Part shown: positions 36,355-45,608 of the stretch, piece by piece | How the letters are laid out: every line of letters begins with the position of its first letter | How positions within the stretch are numbered: the first letter of the stretch is position 1 | Assembly: GCA_025355875.1 (NCBI GenBank) | Contig: JANXYV010000138.1 | Coordinates: 1-64,000 of the forward strand | Direction of reading: 5' to 3' | Source of the DNA: Prolixibacteraceae bacterium | GTDB lineage: Bacteria > Bacteroidota > Bacteroidia > Bacteroidales > Prolixibacteraceae | Length of the DNA: 64,000 nt | The notes under the pieces: model-generated | Told to the model about the DNA's origin: nothing | Database searches by the model: none | Seen by the model: only the letters and a program-made list of their open reading frames with translations | Made by a program: the position numbers and the translations under genes

Positions 36355-37656
36355 TCAGGACAAGAACTCCAGGGTTTTTTCCAGATGGATTCCACGGGAT
36401 CCTTTGATCAGAATGATTTTGTTTTTAATAGGTTGTGTTTTTAAGTGGGTTGTGAGAAGTTCGACATGTTCGAACTTCTTTTTTTTGGTCCTGTCCGTAG
36501 TATTCAAAAACTGTGGTCCAACCAGATATATCTCCTGAAAATCCTGGGTTTCAATAAAATTGACGATCAACTGGTGTTCCTCCTGAGAAGTTTCGCCTAA
36601 TTCGAGCATGTCGCCCAAGATAATACATTTCTGGTTCCCTTTCAGGCTAACAAAATTGCGGAGAGCTGCCATCATGCTGGTTGGATTGGCGTTATATGCA
36701 TCCATAATAATCGTGTTATTTTCATTTCTGATCAGCTGCGAGCGGTTGTTTGCCGGGGAATATCCGGACAGTGCAGCCTGAATCTCGAGGGGATCAATTC
36801 CGAAGTATTTGCCAACGCAGGCTGCAGCGAGAAGATTTTCAAAATTGTAATCACCAACCAGATTCGATTTCAGGTAGAGCCATCCTTTTTGGAAAAGAGC
36901 CTTAACCACCAGGTAATTCTCAGAACCGGCAGGTTCTCCGGCGATGAAGTTCTCGGTGGATTGCCCGTATGTGATTTGTTCAAGATTTTTTGCCTGTTCA
37001 AGCAGAATGGAATTGTCGGCATTCAGAAAGCATTTCCCTCCTTTGTTCCTCAGGAAATCGTATAGTTCGGACTTGGTTTTGATTACTCCTTCCAAAGTTC
37101 CAAAACCCTCCAAATGGGCTTTCCCGATATTCGTGATCATCCCGAAATCAGGATTGGCAATTTCGCATAAGATTTTAATTTCACCCGGATGATTTGCCCC
37201 CATTTCAACCACTCCGAATTCGGTTTCATGGTTCATCGACAAGAGTGTGAGGGGAACCCCGATATGGTTGTTCAGGTTTTCCTGGGTGAAATTCACCTTG
37301 AATTTTTTCGATAGCACTGCAGCAACCAGTTCTTTGGTTGTCGTTTTTCCGTTCGTCCCGGTAATGGCCAAAATTGGCAACCCCAATTGATCGCGGTGGT
37401 ACCGTGCCAATTCCTGAAGGCAAAGTAAAACGTCTGGCACAAGAATAAAGCGATCGTCTTTTGAGTAAACGGGTTCATCGATTACAGCATAAACTGCTCC
37501 TTTCTGGAGCGCTTCAGCCGCAAAGGAATTCCCGTTAAAGTTTGCCCCTTTGAGTGCAAAGAAAAGACTGTTCTCCGGAATTTTTCTCGTATCGGTGGTT
37601 ATTACCGGATATTTTTGGAAAATCGAATAGAGGTGTTCAAGGGTTGTCATCGGCAA
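36355..37656 (-). CDS. murF: UDP-MurNAc-tripeptide--D-Ala-D-Ala ligase
   Basis: The 433-residue Mur ligase has the ATP-binding G100-TNGKTTT-K108. It also has the N-terminal substrate domain segment TDTRKIPENSLFFALKG, DAYNANPTSM and KGSRGIHLEKTL near the end, all specific to MurF rather than MurC/D/E. It adds D-Ala-D-Ala to complete the peptidoglycan precursor in the cytosol. It is not in the usual dcw cluster here; the neighbours are thioredoxin (convergent) and gldK (same strand, upstream, separated by a terminator). Confidence 0.94.
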   Translation of the reverse strand: MPMTTLEHLYSIFQKYPVITTDTRKIPENSLFFALKGANFNGNSFAAEALQKGAVYAVIDEPVYSKDDRFILVPDVLLCLQELARYHRDQLGLPILAITGTNGKTTTKELVAAVLSKKFKVNFTQENLNNHIGVPLTLLSMNHETEFGVVEMGANHPGEIKILCEIANPDFGMITNIGKAHLEGFGTLEGVIKTKSELYDFLRNKGGKCFLNADNSILLEQAKNLEQITYGQSTENFIAGEPAGSENYLVVKALFQKGWLYLKSNLVGDYNFENLLAAACVGKYFGIDPLEIQAALSGYSPANNRSQLIRNENNTIIMDAYNANPTSMMAALRNFVSLKGNQKCIILGDMLELGETSQEEHQLIVNFIETQDFQEIYLVGPQFLNTTDRTKKKKFEHVELLTTHLKTQPIKNKIILIKGSRGIHLEKTLEFLS

Positions 37657-37702
37657 AGGATCATTAGGAAATTGAAAAGAAAAAAATTGAGTTTTTCAGT
37701 AA

Positions 37703-37735
37703 AAAGAAAACCCCACTTTTTCAAATGAGGTTTTT
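37703..37735 (-). terminator. Terminator after gldK
   Basis: AAAACCCCA and TGAGGTTTT pair with one mismatch around an 11-base loop. The minus strand continues as TTTTCTTTTT. It lies 20 bases past the gldK stop. Confidence 0.65.
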
Positions 37736-37755
37736 ATCTTGAATTAGTGCTTTTC

Positions 37756-39204
37756 TTAAAATCCGTCGGGGCTTCCTACACGGGTCATCGCACAACGGAA
37801 TCCCAAATCGCTTGCAGATTCAGTTTCTGGTTTGTACCTGCGTGCTCCGGGACTTAACCAGTATGGCCGGTCTTTCCAGCTTCCACCCTTGTATATACGG
37901 GCATTATCGGATATGATGGAAGAAAACTGACCTTCTTTGGTTGACTGGATGTACATGGACTTGGTTTTGCTTTTGTCTTTCACAGCATTCCAGTCTTCAC
38001 CTTCAATCACCTGGGTACGATAATCACCATCATCGAAATTGCGATAATCAGCAATTGTATCTTTAACCAGTTCTCCGAATTCATTCCGAATCAGCTTGCC
38101 ATCGGGTCCTGTTTTGTATTTGGTAAATGTGTTTCCACGGAATGGTTGAAATTCAGCAACATCATTCGAAGAAAGTGGACGATAAACATCGCTGACCCAT
38201 TCGTTCACATTTCCGGCCATACAATATAAACCATAATCATTCGGTTCATAAGAAGTAACCGGTGCGGTAATATCGGCATTGTCATTAAGTGCACCAGCCA
38301 TACCCATCAAGTCACCTCGTCCACGGGTAAAGTTGGCCAACATACGACCTTTTGTCTTTTTCGCATCATCGCGCAAATAGGTTCCCTTCCAGGGATACAT
38401 TTTACGGTCTGTAAGTAATTCATCTTCAGTATTTCCAACCAGTCCCAGCGCTGCATATTCCCATTCAGCTTCGGTTGGCAGACGATAATTGGGCAATAAA
38501 AGGCCATCTTCCCAACGCACCTTTCGTGCAGTTCCTGCGGCATCCTTAACTGGTTTTTTCCCTTCAGTTCCCTGATACAAGCCAGCCAGGAAAGATTCCG
38601 TTGTGAACACATTTTGTCCGCTTTGAGTATTATCTACAGTAATGATTCCTTTATCGATGAGTATTTTTTCGTTGACACGGTCAGATCTCCACTTCGAATA
38701 GGCATCGGCCTGTTTCCAGGAAACACCCACAACCGGATAGTTTCCGTATGCCGGATAGCGAAGATAATTGGTTATGTATGGCTCGTTGTAGGCCAATTCT
38801 TCCCGCCAAACCAAGGTGTCGGGCAGAGCTGTTCTATACTTTTCAGGATTGGCCGGGTAAACTCTTCTAAGCCAATACAGGTATTCACGATAATCAAGGT
38901 TGGAAACTTCGGTTTCGTCCATGTAAAAGGAAGCTACAGTCACGCGGCGTGCAGTGTTGTTCCAGTCATACATCACATCCTGTTCAACCCGTCCCATGGT
39001 AAATGTCCCACCCTGAATAAACACAAGGCCTGGTCCGGTTTGCTGTGAGTAGCCATTATCTGCCTGAAAACCACCATTCTTTGGATCTCCAAATTCCCAT
39101 CCTGTTGCATGAGAAGAACCACCGCCACCTTTACCTTTTCCAAACAATCCGCATCCTACCATTAATGCAGCAAGACCAAATAATAAAATGGATCTAATAT
39201 TCAT
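37756..39204 (-). CDS. gldK: GldK/PorK-family T9SS lipoprotein (FGE-sulfatase fold)
   Basis: The 482-residue lipoprotein (ALMVGC, acylated Cys18) has the formylglycine-generating-enzyme-like fold: FIQGGTFTMG, FYMDETEVSNLDYREYLYWLR, RLPTEAEWEYAA, CMAGNVNEWVSDVYRP and a final LGFRCAMTR. These are the marks of GldK/PorK, which forms the periplasmic ring of the type IX secretion system with GldN. The active-site cysteines of true FGEs are not evident, consistent with a structural role. Unusually, gldL, gldM and gldN are not adjacent; the gene is instead divergent from porU-porV. It could be a second, unlinked GldK paralogue. Confidence 0.87.
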   Translation of the reverse strand: MNIRSILLFGLAALMVGCGLFGKGKGGGGSSHATGWEFGDPKNGGFQADNGYSQQTGPGLVFIQGGTFTMGRVEQDVMYDWNNTARRVTVASFYMDETEVSNLDYREYLYWLRRVYPANPEKYRTALPDTLVWREELAYNEPYITNYLRYPAYGNYPVVGVSWKQADAYSKWRSDRVNEKILIDKGIITVDNTQSGQNVFTTESFLAGLYQGTEGKKPVKDAAGTARKVRWEDGLLLPNYRLPTEAEWEYAALGLVGNTEDELLTDRKMYPWKGTYLRDDAKKTKGRMLANFTRGRGDLMGMAGALNDNADITAPVTSYEPNDYGLYCMAGNVNEWVSDVYRPLSSNDVAEFQPFRGNTFTKYKTGPDGKLIRNEFGELVKDTIADYRNFDDGDYRTQVIEGEDWNAVKDKSKTKSMYIQSTKEGQFSSIISDNARIYKGGSWKDRPYWLSPGARRYKPETESASDLGFRCAMTRVGSPDGF

Positions 39205-39239
39205 CGTTAATATACTTTTCCGTTATTTTAAAAGACTCA

Positions 39240-39247
39240 CAAATATA
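39240..39247 (-). promoter_or_regulatory. -7 element of the gldK promoter
   Basis: The minus strand carries TATATTTG, an exact TAnnTTTG match, 36 bases before the gldK start. No TTG lies at the usual spacing upstream. Confidence 0.5.
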
Positions 39248-39314
39248 ACTAAATTGTTGAATTGATATTGTTCAGGTATTCAATCTTTTTTTCTGATAGT
39301 TTGTTCATAGCTTA

Positions 39315-39322
39315 TATCTTTG
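39315..39322 (+). promoter_or_regulatory. -7 element of the porU promoter
   Basis: TATCTTTG fits TAnnTTTG and lies 106 bases before porU. The -33 side is poorly defined. Confidence 0.45.
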
Positions 39323-39427
39323 CAGCTGCTACAGGCTATCGGTATATATTTTTAATTGAAAAACATAAAACTATACTAATCCGGTAATCTGACCGTTTAT
39401 TCGTAAGTCGAAATAAATAACTCAATA

Positions 39428-42400
39428 ATGACTAAAATATTTCTTTTCTGTCTATTCTTTTTTTGTTTTTTCAACGGATGGTCCACTGATTTTCACCGGA
39501 TCATTCACTGGAAAAAATCAAATGAACAGACAAATATTCAGGCAAAATCGTTGCCAGGCTTTGAAGAAAGTATTGTTATTGATAAGACCGGATCTCCATA
39601 TTGGTTTGAAAGTTTCGAGCTGAATACACCTAACACTATTGTGGCTCTCTCAGATACCATTTTTGAAGCTGTCCCCGGAATGAATCCTGAATCGGTCGGC
39701 ATTCCGCAAGGAAAACTAAGGTATACCACAGAAATTGTTGTTTCGGCCGGAAAAGCATTTTTAAAACTGACAGTATTTCCTTTTGTCAGAAGAAATAATC
39801 AGATTGAAAAATTAATGGAGTTCACTGTTTCGGTCAGGGAAAATTCGAAGCAGCTAAAATCTGCATCTGCTGATTTTCCCTGGAAATCGTCTTCGCTGCT
39901 GGCAACCGGCAAATGGACAAAGATCAAAACTAAAAATAAAGGCATCTACAAAATCACTTATGATCAGTTGAAAGCCTGGGGATTTACTAATCCGAACCAG
40001 GTTTCAATGTATGGGAACGGGGGTTATTTGCTTCCGGTTTTGAATAAAGACCTGAAATATGATGATCTGGCGGCCTATCCGATCTGGAAAGGGAAAGACA
40101 ACGCCAATAAAGATTGTATTTTTTTCTACTCCACCGGAAGTATTGAGTTGAAACAGGACGATAAAACGGGCGTGATTACTCATCAGCAAAATTACTACAC
40201 ATCCGAAACCTACTTTTTTCTTACTGATCAGGGAGTTTCTTTGCCTATAGCCAAAAGTGCTGCGATTGCGGATGCAGCCGGGAGACAGATTACCTCTTTC
40301 CCCAATTACGCATTCTCTGAAAAGGAACTGATTAATTTAATCAATTCCGGAAGCCGGTGGTTTGGTGAACGGTTTCTTCCGGGAAGTTCTCAGGTACTTA
40401 CCTTCAATCTCGACAATCCGGATATCAGCAAACCCGCCGGTTTTGAAATATCAGTGGCAGGAAGGTCTTCGTCGGCAAGTACAATGGATGTGGCTTTGAA
40501 TGGCAAATCGGTGAAACAAATTTCGTTTCAATCGATTGATGTCAGCGATCCAACCACTTATTATGCGGATGATCAGACTGTAGATTTTAACGCCACACTT
40601 ACTTCAAAGGATTTACAGGTTAAGATGACCTACAATACTTCAAACAGTACCTCTGAGGCATTTCTTGATTATGTTTCGGTCAATTATCAAAGTTCCCTGA
40701 ACATGAGTTCGGATGTGTATTCATTTCGGGGAAAAGGTGCGGAAGGTGTGACTTTGGTTTCGGAATTTGTGGTCGCGGGTGCCTCTGCTTCGACCAGGAT
40801 TTTTGATGTGAGCGATTTTAGCAACACCACTGAAGTGCCAGCGATATTTGCCGATGGAACCCTGAAATTCAAGTCAAACTCAACTACTTTTCACGAATAT
40901 GTTGCGTTTAACCCTTCCGGCAATATTCCGGTTCCTGAATCGGTCGCAGATATTGACAATCAAAACTTACATGCAGCCGATCTTTCGGAAATGATCATTG
41001 TTTCAAATCCGTCGCTTATGAGTGCGGCCAACGATTTGGCTAATTTCCACCGGACCAACGATCAGATGACGGTTCAGGTGTTAACTCCGGATGTGATTTA
41101 CAATGAATTTTCAGGTGGTTTGCCCGATCCTTCCGGTTTCAGGAATTACTTCAGAATGTGTTACGATTTGGGCAAACGGAGCGGAAAGAATACCTTGAAA
41201 TATATCCTGCTGATGGGCGACGGCTCCTATGATAACCGCAACATCCTTGGAAAAAACCACAACCTGCTTCCTACGTTTCAGTCTGAGAACTCGCTTTCAC
41301 CCACTGAGTCGTTTGTTACCGACGATTATTTTGTCTTTCTTGATCAGGATGAAGGTGGTTATAGTGGTGCCGTTGATTTGGGGATTGGGCGCATTCCTGC
41401 CGGTACACTTCAGGTGGCTCAGATTGTGGTCGACAAAATAAAAAATTACAAGCGTCAGGAAACCATGGGAAACTGGCGAAATATAATAACTTTCATTGCC
41501 GATGATGAAGACAACAATACCCACATGATTCAGGCCGAGAGCCTTGCCAATGGGGTAAACGCGTCCAACCCGGCTTTCTTTACCGATAAAATTTATCTGG
41601 ATGCCTACAAGCAAATCTCGTCTTCGGGAGGCGATAGGTATCCTGATGTAACCGTAGCTATCAACAACCGGGTGAAAAAAGGAACCCTGGTGATGAACTA
41701 CACCGGACATGCCAACGAAAAAAACCTGGCTGCTGAAAATGTTTTGGATATTTCGGATATTGATGCCTGGACAAACATTAACAATCTGCCTATTTTTGTA
41801 ACGGCAACCTGCGAATTCAGCCGATTTGACGCTGATGATACTTCCGCCGGCGAGCATATTCTTTTTAACTCGAGCGGTGGCGGGATCGGCTTGTTTTCGA
41901 CCACACGATTGGTTTATTCAGGAGCGAATTTTGCACTCAACAGCAAATTTTTTAAATATATTTTTGAGAAAGATGAACAGGGGAATAACCGAAGGATGGG
42001 AGATGTGATGCGACTGGCAAAAGCTTCTGCCAATACGGGAATCAACCAATTGAATTTTACTTTGCTGGCCGATCCGGCCCAACGGCTGGTCAATCCGTCC
42101 AATCAGGTCGTTACCAGCAGCATTGATGAAAACAGTGTTGAATTGCAAATGGACACAATCCGTCCGTTGACTGTAGTAAAAGTCAAAGGATTTATTACTG
42201 ACAATACGGGGAAAAAACTCACCGGGTTTAACGGAGAAATAATCCCAACCGTATTCGATAAGTTAATGTGGGTAGAAACTCTCGGAAATGGCGGTCAGGT
42301 GCCTTTCAATTATAAATCGCAGAACAATATTGTTTATCGCGGATTAGCCAGCGTAAAAAACGGCGACTTCGAGTTTTCATTTTTTGTGCCGAAAGATATT

Positions 42401-43171
42401 TCCTACAAGGTGGATAAGGGAAAGATTCTTTACTATGCCTTTAATGAAACGGATGACGCGCAAGGCTATTTCGATGGTTTCTATATCGGAGGTTCATCAA
42501 ATTCATCAGTCTCCGATTTAGCCGGTCCTCAAATTGAAATGTTCATGAATTCCGAATCGTTTAAGGATGGGGGAACTGTGAGCGTGAGTTCAGTATTGCT
42601 GGCAAACATTTCGGATGAGAACGGTATAAATACCGTTGGAACAGGAATTGGCCACGATATTACTGCCGTTTTGGATGGCGACAATTCGCATATCCTGGTG
42701 TTGAACGATTATTTTCAGGCGGATAAAGACAGCTATCAAACCGGAAAAATTGTTTATCCGCTCATCGGTTTAGCCGAAGGTGAGCACGTGTTAACCCTGA
42801 AAGTGTGGGATGTTTTCAATAATTCATCGGTAAAGGAAATCCATTTTGTAGTAAAAGATGTGTTTAGAATTGAAACGGTAGCCAATTACCCAAATCCGAT
42901 GCAGGATGAAACCCGGTTTGTTTTTACCCACAACCTTCCTGACGAAACATTTCAAGTTGATCTGGAAATTTATGAAACCTCCGGATCTCGTGTCGACATC
43001 TTGCCTGTAACCATTGGTTCTGTAGGAACTGAAAGCCTTCCGATTGTTTGGAATCCCACCGAAAGAAAGGTGCAAATGAGGACCGGAGTTTATATTTACC
43101 GACTGAATGTAACCACGAACAATGGAAAAATGAGTAGCGGTTCAGGCCGGCTTGTTTTTGTACGAAGATAA
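39428..43171 (+). CDS. porU: Type IX secretion system sortase PorU
   Basis: The 1247-residue protein has a signal peptide (to about 20). A long beta-rich N-terminal region is followed by a gingipain-like C25 cysteine protease domain (about 510-900). The catalytic pair is visible as His761 in NYTGHANE and Cys795 in VTATCEF. Beta domains follow, and the C-terminal about 95 residues (VANYPNPMQDETRF to the end) are a T9SS CTD. PorU cleaves the CTD of cargo and attaches the protein to A-LPS at the cell surface. It is followed by porV in the same direction, the standard pairing. Confidence 0.93.
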   Translation: MTKIFLFCLFFFCFFNGWSTDFHRIIHWKKSNEQTNIQAKSLPGFEESIVIDKTGSPYWFESFELNTPNTIVALSDTIFEAVPGMNPESVGIPQGKLRYTTEIVVSAGKAFLKLTVFPFVRRNNQIEKLMEFTVSVRENSKQLKSASADFPWKSSSLLATGKWTKIKTKNKGIYKITYDQLKAWGFTNPNQVSMYGNGGYLLPVLNKDLKYDDLAAYPIWKGKDNANKDCIFFYSTGSIELKQDDKTGVITHQQNYYTSETYFFLTDQGVSLPIAKSAAIADAAGRQITSFPNYAFSEKELINLINSGSRWFGERFLPGSSQVLTFNLDNPDISKPAGFEISVAGRSSSASTMDVALNGKSVKQISFQSIDVSDPTTYYADDQTVDFNATLTSKDLQVKMTYNTSNSTSEAFLDYVSVNYQSSLNMSSDVYSFRGKGAEGVTLVSEFVVAGASASTRIFDVSDFSNTTEVPAIFADGTLKFKSNSTTFHEYVAFNPSGNIPVPESVADIDNQNLHAADLSEMIIVSNPSLMSAANDLANFHRTNDQMTVQVLTPDVIYNEFSGGLPDPSGFRNYFRMCYDLGKRSGKNTLKYILLMGDGSYDNRNILGKNHNLLPTFQSENSLSPTESFVTDDYFVFLDQDEGGYSGAVDLGIGRIPAGTLQVAQIVVDKIKNYKRQETMGNWRNIITFIADDEDNNTHMIQAESLANGVNASNPAFFTDKIYLDAYKQISSSGGDRYPDVTVAINNRVKKGTLVMNYTGHANEKNLAAENVLDISDIDAWTNINNLPIFVTATCEFSRFDADDTSAGEHILFNSSGGGIGLFSTTRLVYSGANFALNSKFFKYIFEKDEQGNNRRMGDVMRLAKASANTGINQLNFTLLADPAQRLVNPSNQVVTSSIDENSVELQMDTIRPLTVVKVKGFITDNTGKKLTGFNGEIIPTVFDKLMWVETLGNGGQVPFNYKSQNNIVYRGLASVKNGDFEFSFFVPKDISYKVDKGKILYYAFNETDDAQGYFDGFYIGGSSNSSVSDLAGPQIEMFMNSESFKDGGTVSVSSVLLANISDENGINTVGTGIGHDITAVLDGDNSHILVLNDYFQADKDSYQTGKIVYPLIGLAEGEHVLTLKVWDVFNNSSVKEIHFVVKDVFRIETVANYPNPMQDETRFVFTHNLPDETFQVDLEIYETSGSRVDILPVTIGSVGTESLPIVWNPTERKVQMRTGVYIYRLNVTTNNGKMSSGSGRLVFVRR

Positions 43172-43242
43172 AATTGATCCGATCGCATATACCTCCCATA
43201 CTATTTTATAACAATGTCCGTTTAGATTTTTAGTTTGTCCGT

Positions 43243-43274
43243 TGGCCATACTTTTCAACAAACGTCTATATTTG
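43243..43274 (+). promoter_or_regulatory. Promoter for porV
   Basis: TTG (43243-43245) and TATATTTG (43267-43274) are 21 bases apart, an almost ideal Bacteroidota promoter. It lies 27 bases before the porV start at 43301, so porV can be transcribed separately from porU and the upstream in-frame ATG (43235) is not the start. Confidence 0.7.
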
Positions 43275-43300
43275 CAAATTCAAAAATTGAAAGTTTTAAG

Positions 43301-44455
43301 ATGAAGAAGATCGTATTTTTATTGACTGTAATTCTTTGTATAATCATCATTGTGCCAAACTCATCTGCCCAAACCTCCACCAATGGCGCAAATGTAATCA
43401 CTACCGGCGTACCGTTTTTAACCATTGCCCCCGATTCGAGGGGAGGAGCTATGGGTGACGCCGGGGCCGCAACTTCTCCCGATTTGAATTCGCAACATTG
43501 GAATGCTGCAAAATATTCGTTTATGGAAAGTGATATGGGTGTGGCACTATCATACACTCCCTGGCTCCGTAATTTGGTCTCGGATATTAATCTGGCCTAT
43601 TTGGTCGGTTACAAACGTTTGGACGATAAGCAAACCATGAGCGCTTCGCTGAGGTACTTTAGTTTGGGAAATATCACATTTATGAGCGAATACGGTGATC
43701 CAACAGGTCAGCAAACTCCCAACGAGTTTGCGATCGATTTCGGATATTCGCTTCTGCTTTCCGAAACCTTTTCAGGAGCAGTAGCTTTGAGGTATATCCG
43801 TTCCGACCTGACCGGCGGACAAATGGTTAACGGAACCGAGACTCATGCTGGAAACGCCTATGCTGCAGATATTGCTTTCTATTATCAGAAAGAAATACGT
43901 GCAAACCGGAAACGTTCGGTTTTTTCTTCGGGGATTAACATTTCCAACATCGGGAGTAAAATTTCTTATACCGACGGAGCTACCAAAGATTTCATCCCAA
44001 CCAACCTTAAACTTGGGTTGAACTATAAGTCGGAAATTGACCGCTACAATACAATCGCCTTTGCTTTTGATGTAAACAAATTATTAGTGCCTACTCCTGA
44101 TACCACAAAAACAGATATGATCAATAGTGGTCATTCCGATGTAGGTCCGATCCAGGGTATTTTTCAATCCTTCTCAGATGCACCAGGTGGCTGGAAGGAA
44201 GAATTACAGGAAATAACTTTTTCGGTAGGTACTGAATACTGGTATAATAAGCAGTTCGCAATCCGCTGCGGTTATTATTACGAAAATGTCAACAAGGGAA
44301 ACCGGAAATTTTTCACTGCCGGAGCTGGTTTGAAAATGAACGTTTTTGCATTGGATTTCTCGTACCTGATAGCCGCACAAAATAACCCGCTGGCCAATAC
44401 GCTAAGGTTTACCTTGTCGTTCGACTTTGATGCGTTTAATAAGCAAAAGAAGTAA
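43301..44455 (+). CDS. porV: Type IX secretion system outer-membrane protein PorV
   Basis: The 384-residue barrel protein has a signal peptide (MKKIVFLLTVILCIIIIVP...SSAQ) and then GVPFLTIAPDSRGGAMGDAGAA, the family signature at the barrel start. It ends TLRFTLSFDFDAFNKQKK. PorV is a FadL-like outer-membrane protein that takes cargo from the Sov channel and delivers it to PorU. The start at 43301 is set by the signal peptide and by the promoter, which lies inside the longer frame. The gene order porU-porV-ispF is one I recall from other Bacteroidota. Confidence 0.93.
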   Translation: MKKIVFLLTVILCIIIIVPNSSAQTSTNGANVITTGVPFLTIAPDSRGGAMGDAGAATSPDLNSQHWNAAKYSFMESDMGVALSYTPWLRNLVSDINLAYLVGYKRLDDKQTMSASLRYFSLGNITFMSEYGDPTGQQTPNEFAIDFGYSLLLSETFSGAVALRYIRSDLTGGQMVNGTETHAGNAYAADIAFYYQKEIRANRKRSVFSSGINISNIGSKISYTDGATKDFIPTNLKLGLNYKSEIDRYNTIAFAFDVNKLLVPTPDTTKTDMINSGHSDVGPIQGIFQSFSDAPGGWKEELQEITFSVGTEYWYNKQFAIRCGYYYENVNKGNRKFFTAGAGLKMNVFALDFSYLIAAQNNPLANTLRFTLSFDFDAFNKQKK

Positions 44456-44460
44456 TAGTT

Positions 44461-44522
44461 AATAGTTTCAGGTTTCAAGTTCTAGGTTGAAATATGCTTT
44501 GACGGGCGACCTGAAATCTATT
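44461..44522. repeat. Imperfect inverted repeat between porV and ispF
   Basis: AATAGTTTCAGGT (44461-44473) pairs with ACCTGAAATCTATT (44509-44522) with one extra base. It has no T-run and may stabilise or attenuate the transcript between the two genes. Confidence 0.4.
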
Positions 44523-44554
44523 ATCTATAGACTGATATCTTATATCTATATAAC

Positions 44555-45037
44555 ATGAAATTCCACATTGGTTATGGATATGATGTTCACCGTTTGGCCG
44601 AAGGTGAAACCTTGTGGCTTGGCGGCGTTCTTATTCCTCACCATAAAGGTACGGTAGCGCATTCCGATGGGGATGTATTGATTCACGCCCTTTGTGACGC
44701 CATGCTTGGCGCAGCCAAAATGGGCGATATTGGCCGGCATTTTCCCGACACTTCATCCGAATATAAAAACATTGACAGCAAAATCCTGTTGCTGAGAACC
44801 AGCGAACTAATTGCCACCAAAAATTACCGGATCGGAAATCTCGATGTAACAGTTGCCGCTCAAAGTCCGAAACTCAAGCCGTTCATTCCTGAAATGGAAG
44901 AAACCATAGCCCGTATTTTGAGTATTGATGTTGATGATGTTTCAATCAAAGCAACCACCACCGAAGAGTTGGGTTTTGAAGGCCGGGAAGAAGGAATTTC
45001 GGTGCATGCGGTAGTCCTTCTCGAAAAAATGAATTGA
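44555..45037 (+). CDS. ispF: 2-C-methyl-D-erythritol 2,4-cyclodiphosphate synthase
   Basis: The 160-residue protein has the IspF zinc ligands D10-V-H12 (GYGYDVHRL) and H44, plus HSDGDV at 36-41. The later segments DVTVAAQSPKLKPFIPEM and KATTTEELGFEGREEGI are also family-specific. It is a cytosolic trimer in the MEP isoprenoid pathway, making the cyclodiphosphate from CDP-ME-phosphate. It follows porV after 99 bases on the same strand. Confidence 0.96.
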   Translation: MKFHIGYGYDVHRLAEGETLWLGGVLIPHHKGTVAHSDGDVLIHALCDAMLGAAKMGDIGRHFPDTSSEYKNIDSKILLLRTSELIATKNYRIGNLDVTVAAQSPKLKPFIPEMEETIARILSIDVDDVSIKATTTEELGFEGREEGISVHAVVLLEKMN

Positions 45038-45103
45038 ATAGCTGTTTTTTTTTATCATTCATTTAGGTGATTTTTTGTAATATTGAAGGAAAGTTTATTA
45101 ATC

Positions 45104-45286
45104 ATGATGACAAAAGAACAAATAAAGAATACCCTTGACAGTCTGCCTGAAAATGTAAGCATTGAGCAACTTATTGAGCATTTAATTTTTCTGGATAAGG
45201 TTGGAAAAGGACTGGACGATTCAGAAAAAGGGCGGATAAACACTGTTGAAGAGGCAAAGCAAAAGCTAAATAAATGGTTGAAATAA
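45104..45286 (+). CDS. Antitoxin of a ParE/RelE-type toxin-antitoxin pair
   Basis: The small acidic 60-residue protein (MMTKEQIKNTLDSLPENVS...) is mostly helical and ends VEEAKQKLNKWLK, the region that would wrap the toxin. Starts at ATG 45104 or 45107 are both possible; an upstream TTG is less likely. It overlaps the toxin gene by 13 bases, the usual TA arrangement. It matches the type found in front of ParE-like toxins in Bacteroidota. Confidence 0.75.
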   Translation: MMTKEQIKNTLDSLPENVSIEQLIEHLIFLDKVGKGLDDSEKGRINTVEEAKQKLNKWLK

Positions 45287-45594
45287 TCTGGACCGATAAT
45301 GCGATTCAGGATTTGATCGAAATTGGTGAATATATCAGTCATGATTCACCAAAATATTCTGAATTGACAATTTCTAACTTATTTGATGCTCCATCAATTT
45401 TATTAAATCATCCTAAAGCTGGCAAAATGGTTCCTGAGTTTGGACTTCAAACAGTTAGGGAATTATTGTATGGAAATTACAGAATTGTCTATCGAATACT
45501 GAATTATGAGCGGATCGATATTTTGACCGTTCATAATTGTTCACGGTTGATCAGAAATGTTATTTCCTATGATGAAGCGAATGACATTTTCTAA
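45274..45594 (+). CDS. ParE/RelE-family toxin
   Basis: The 106-residue protein has the ParE-type fold: VEIIWTDNAIQDLIEIGEYI at the start, HPKAGKMVPEF in the middle, and RELLYGNYRIVYRI followed by ILTVHNCSRLI, the conserved strand and C-terminal helix. ParE relatives poison gyrase; RelE relatives cut mRNA on ribosomes. The target cannot be told from sequence. The frame is intact, unlike the second TA toxin in this window, so the pair may be functional. Confidence 0.85.
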   Translation: MVEIIWTDNAIQDLIEIGEYISHDSPKYSELTISNLFDAPSILLNHPKAGKMVPEFGLQTVRELLYGNYRIVYRILNYERIDILTVHNCSRLIRNVISYDEANDIF

Positions 45595-45608
45595 AAAAAT
45601 CATTTTGA

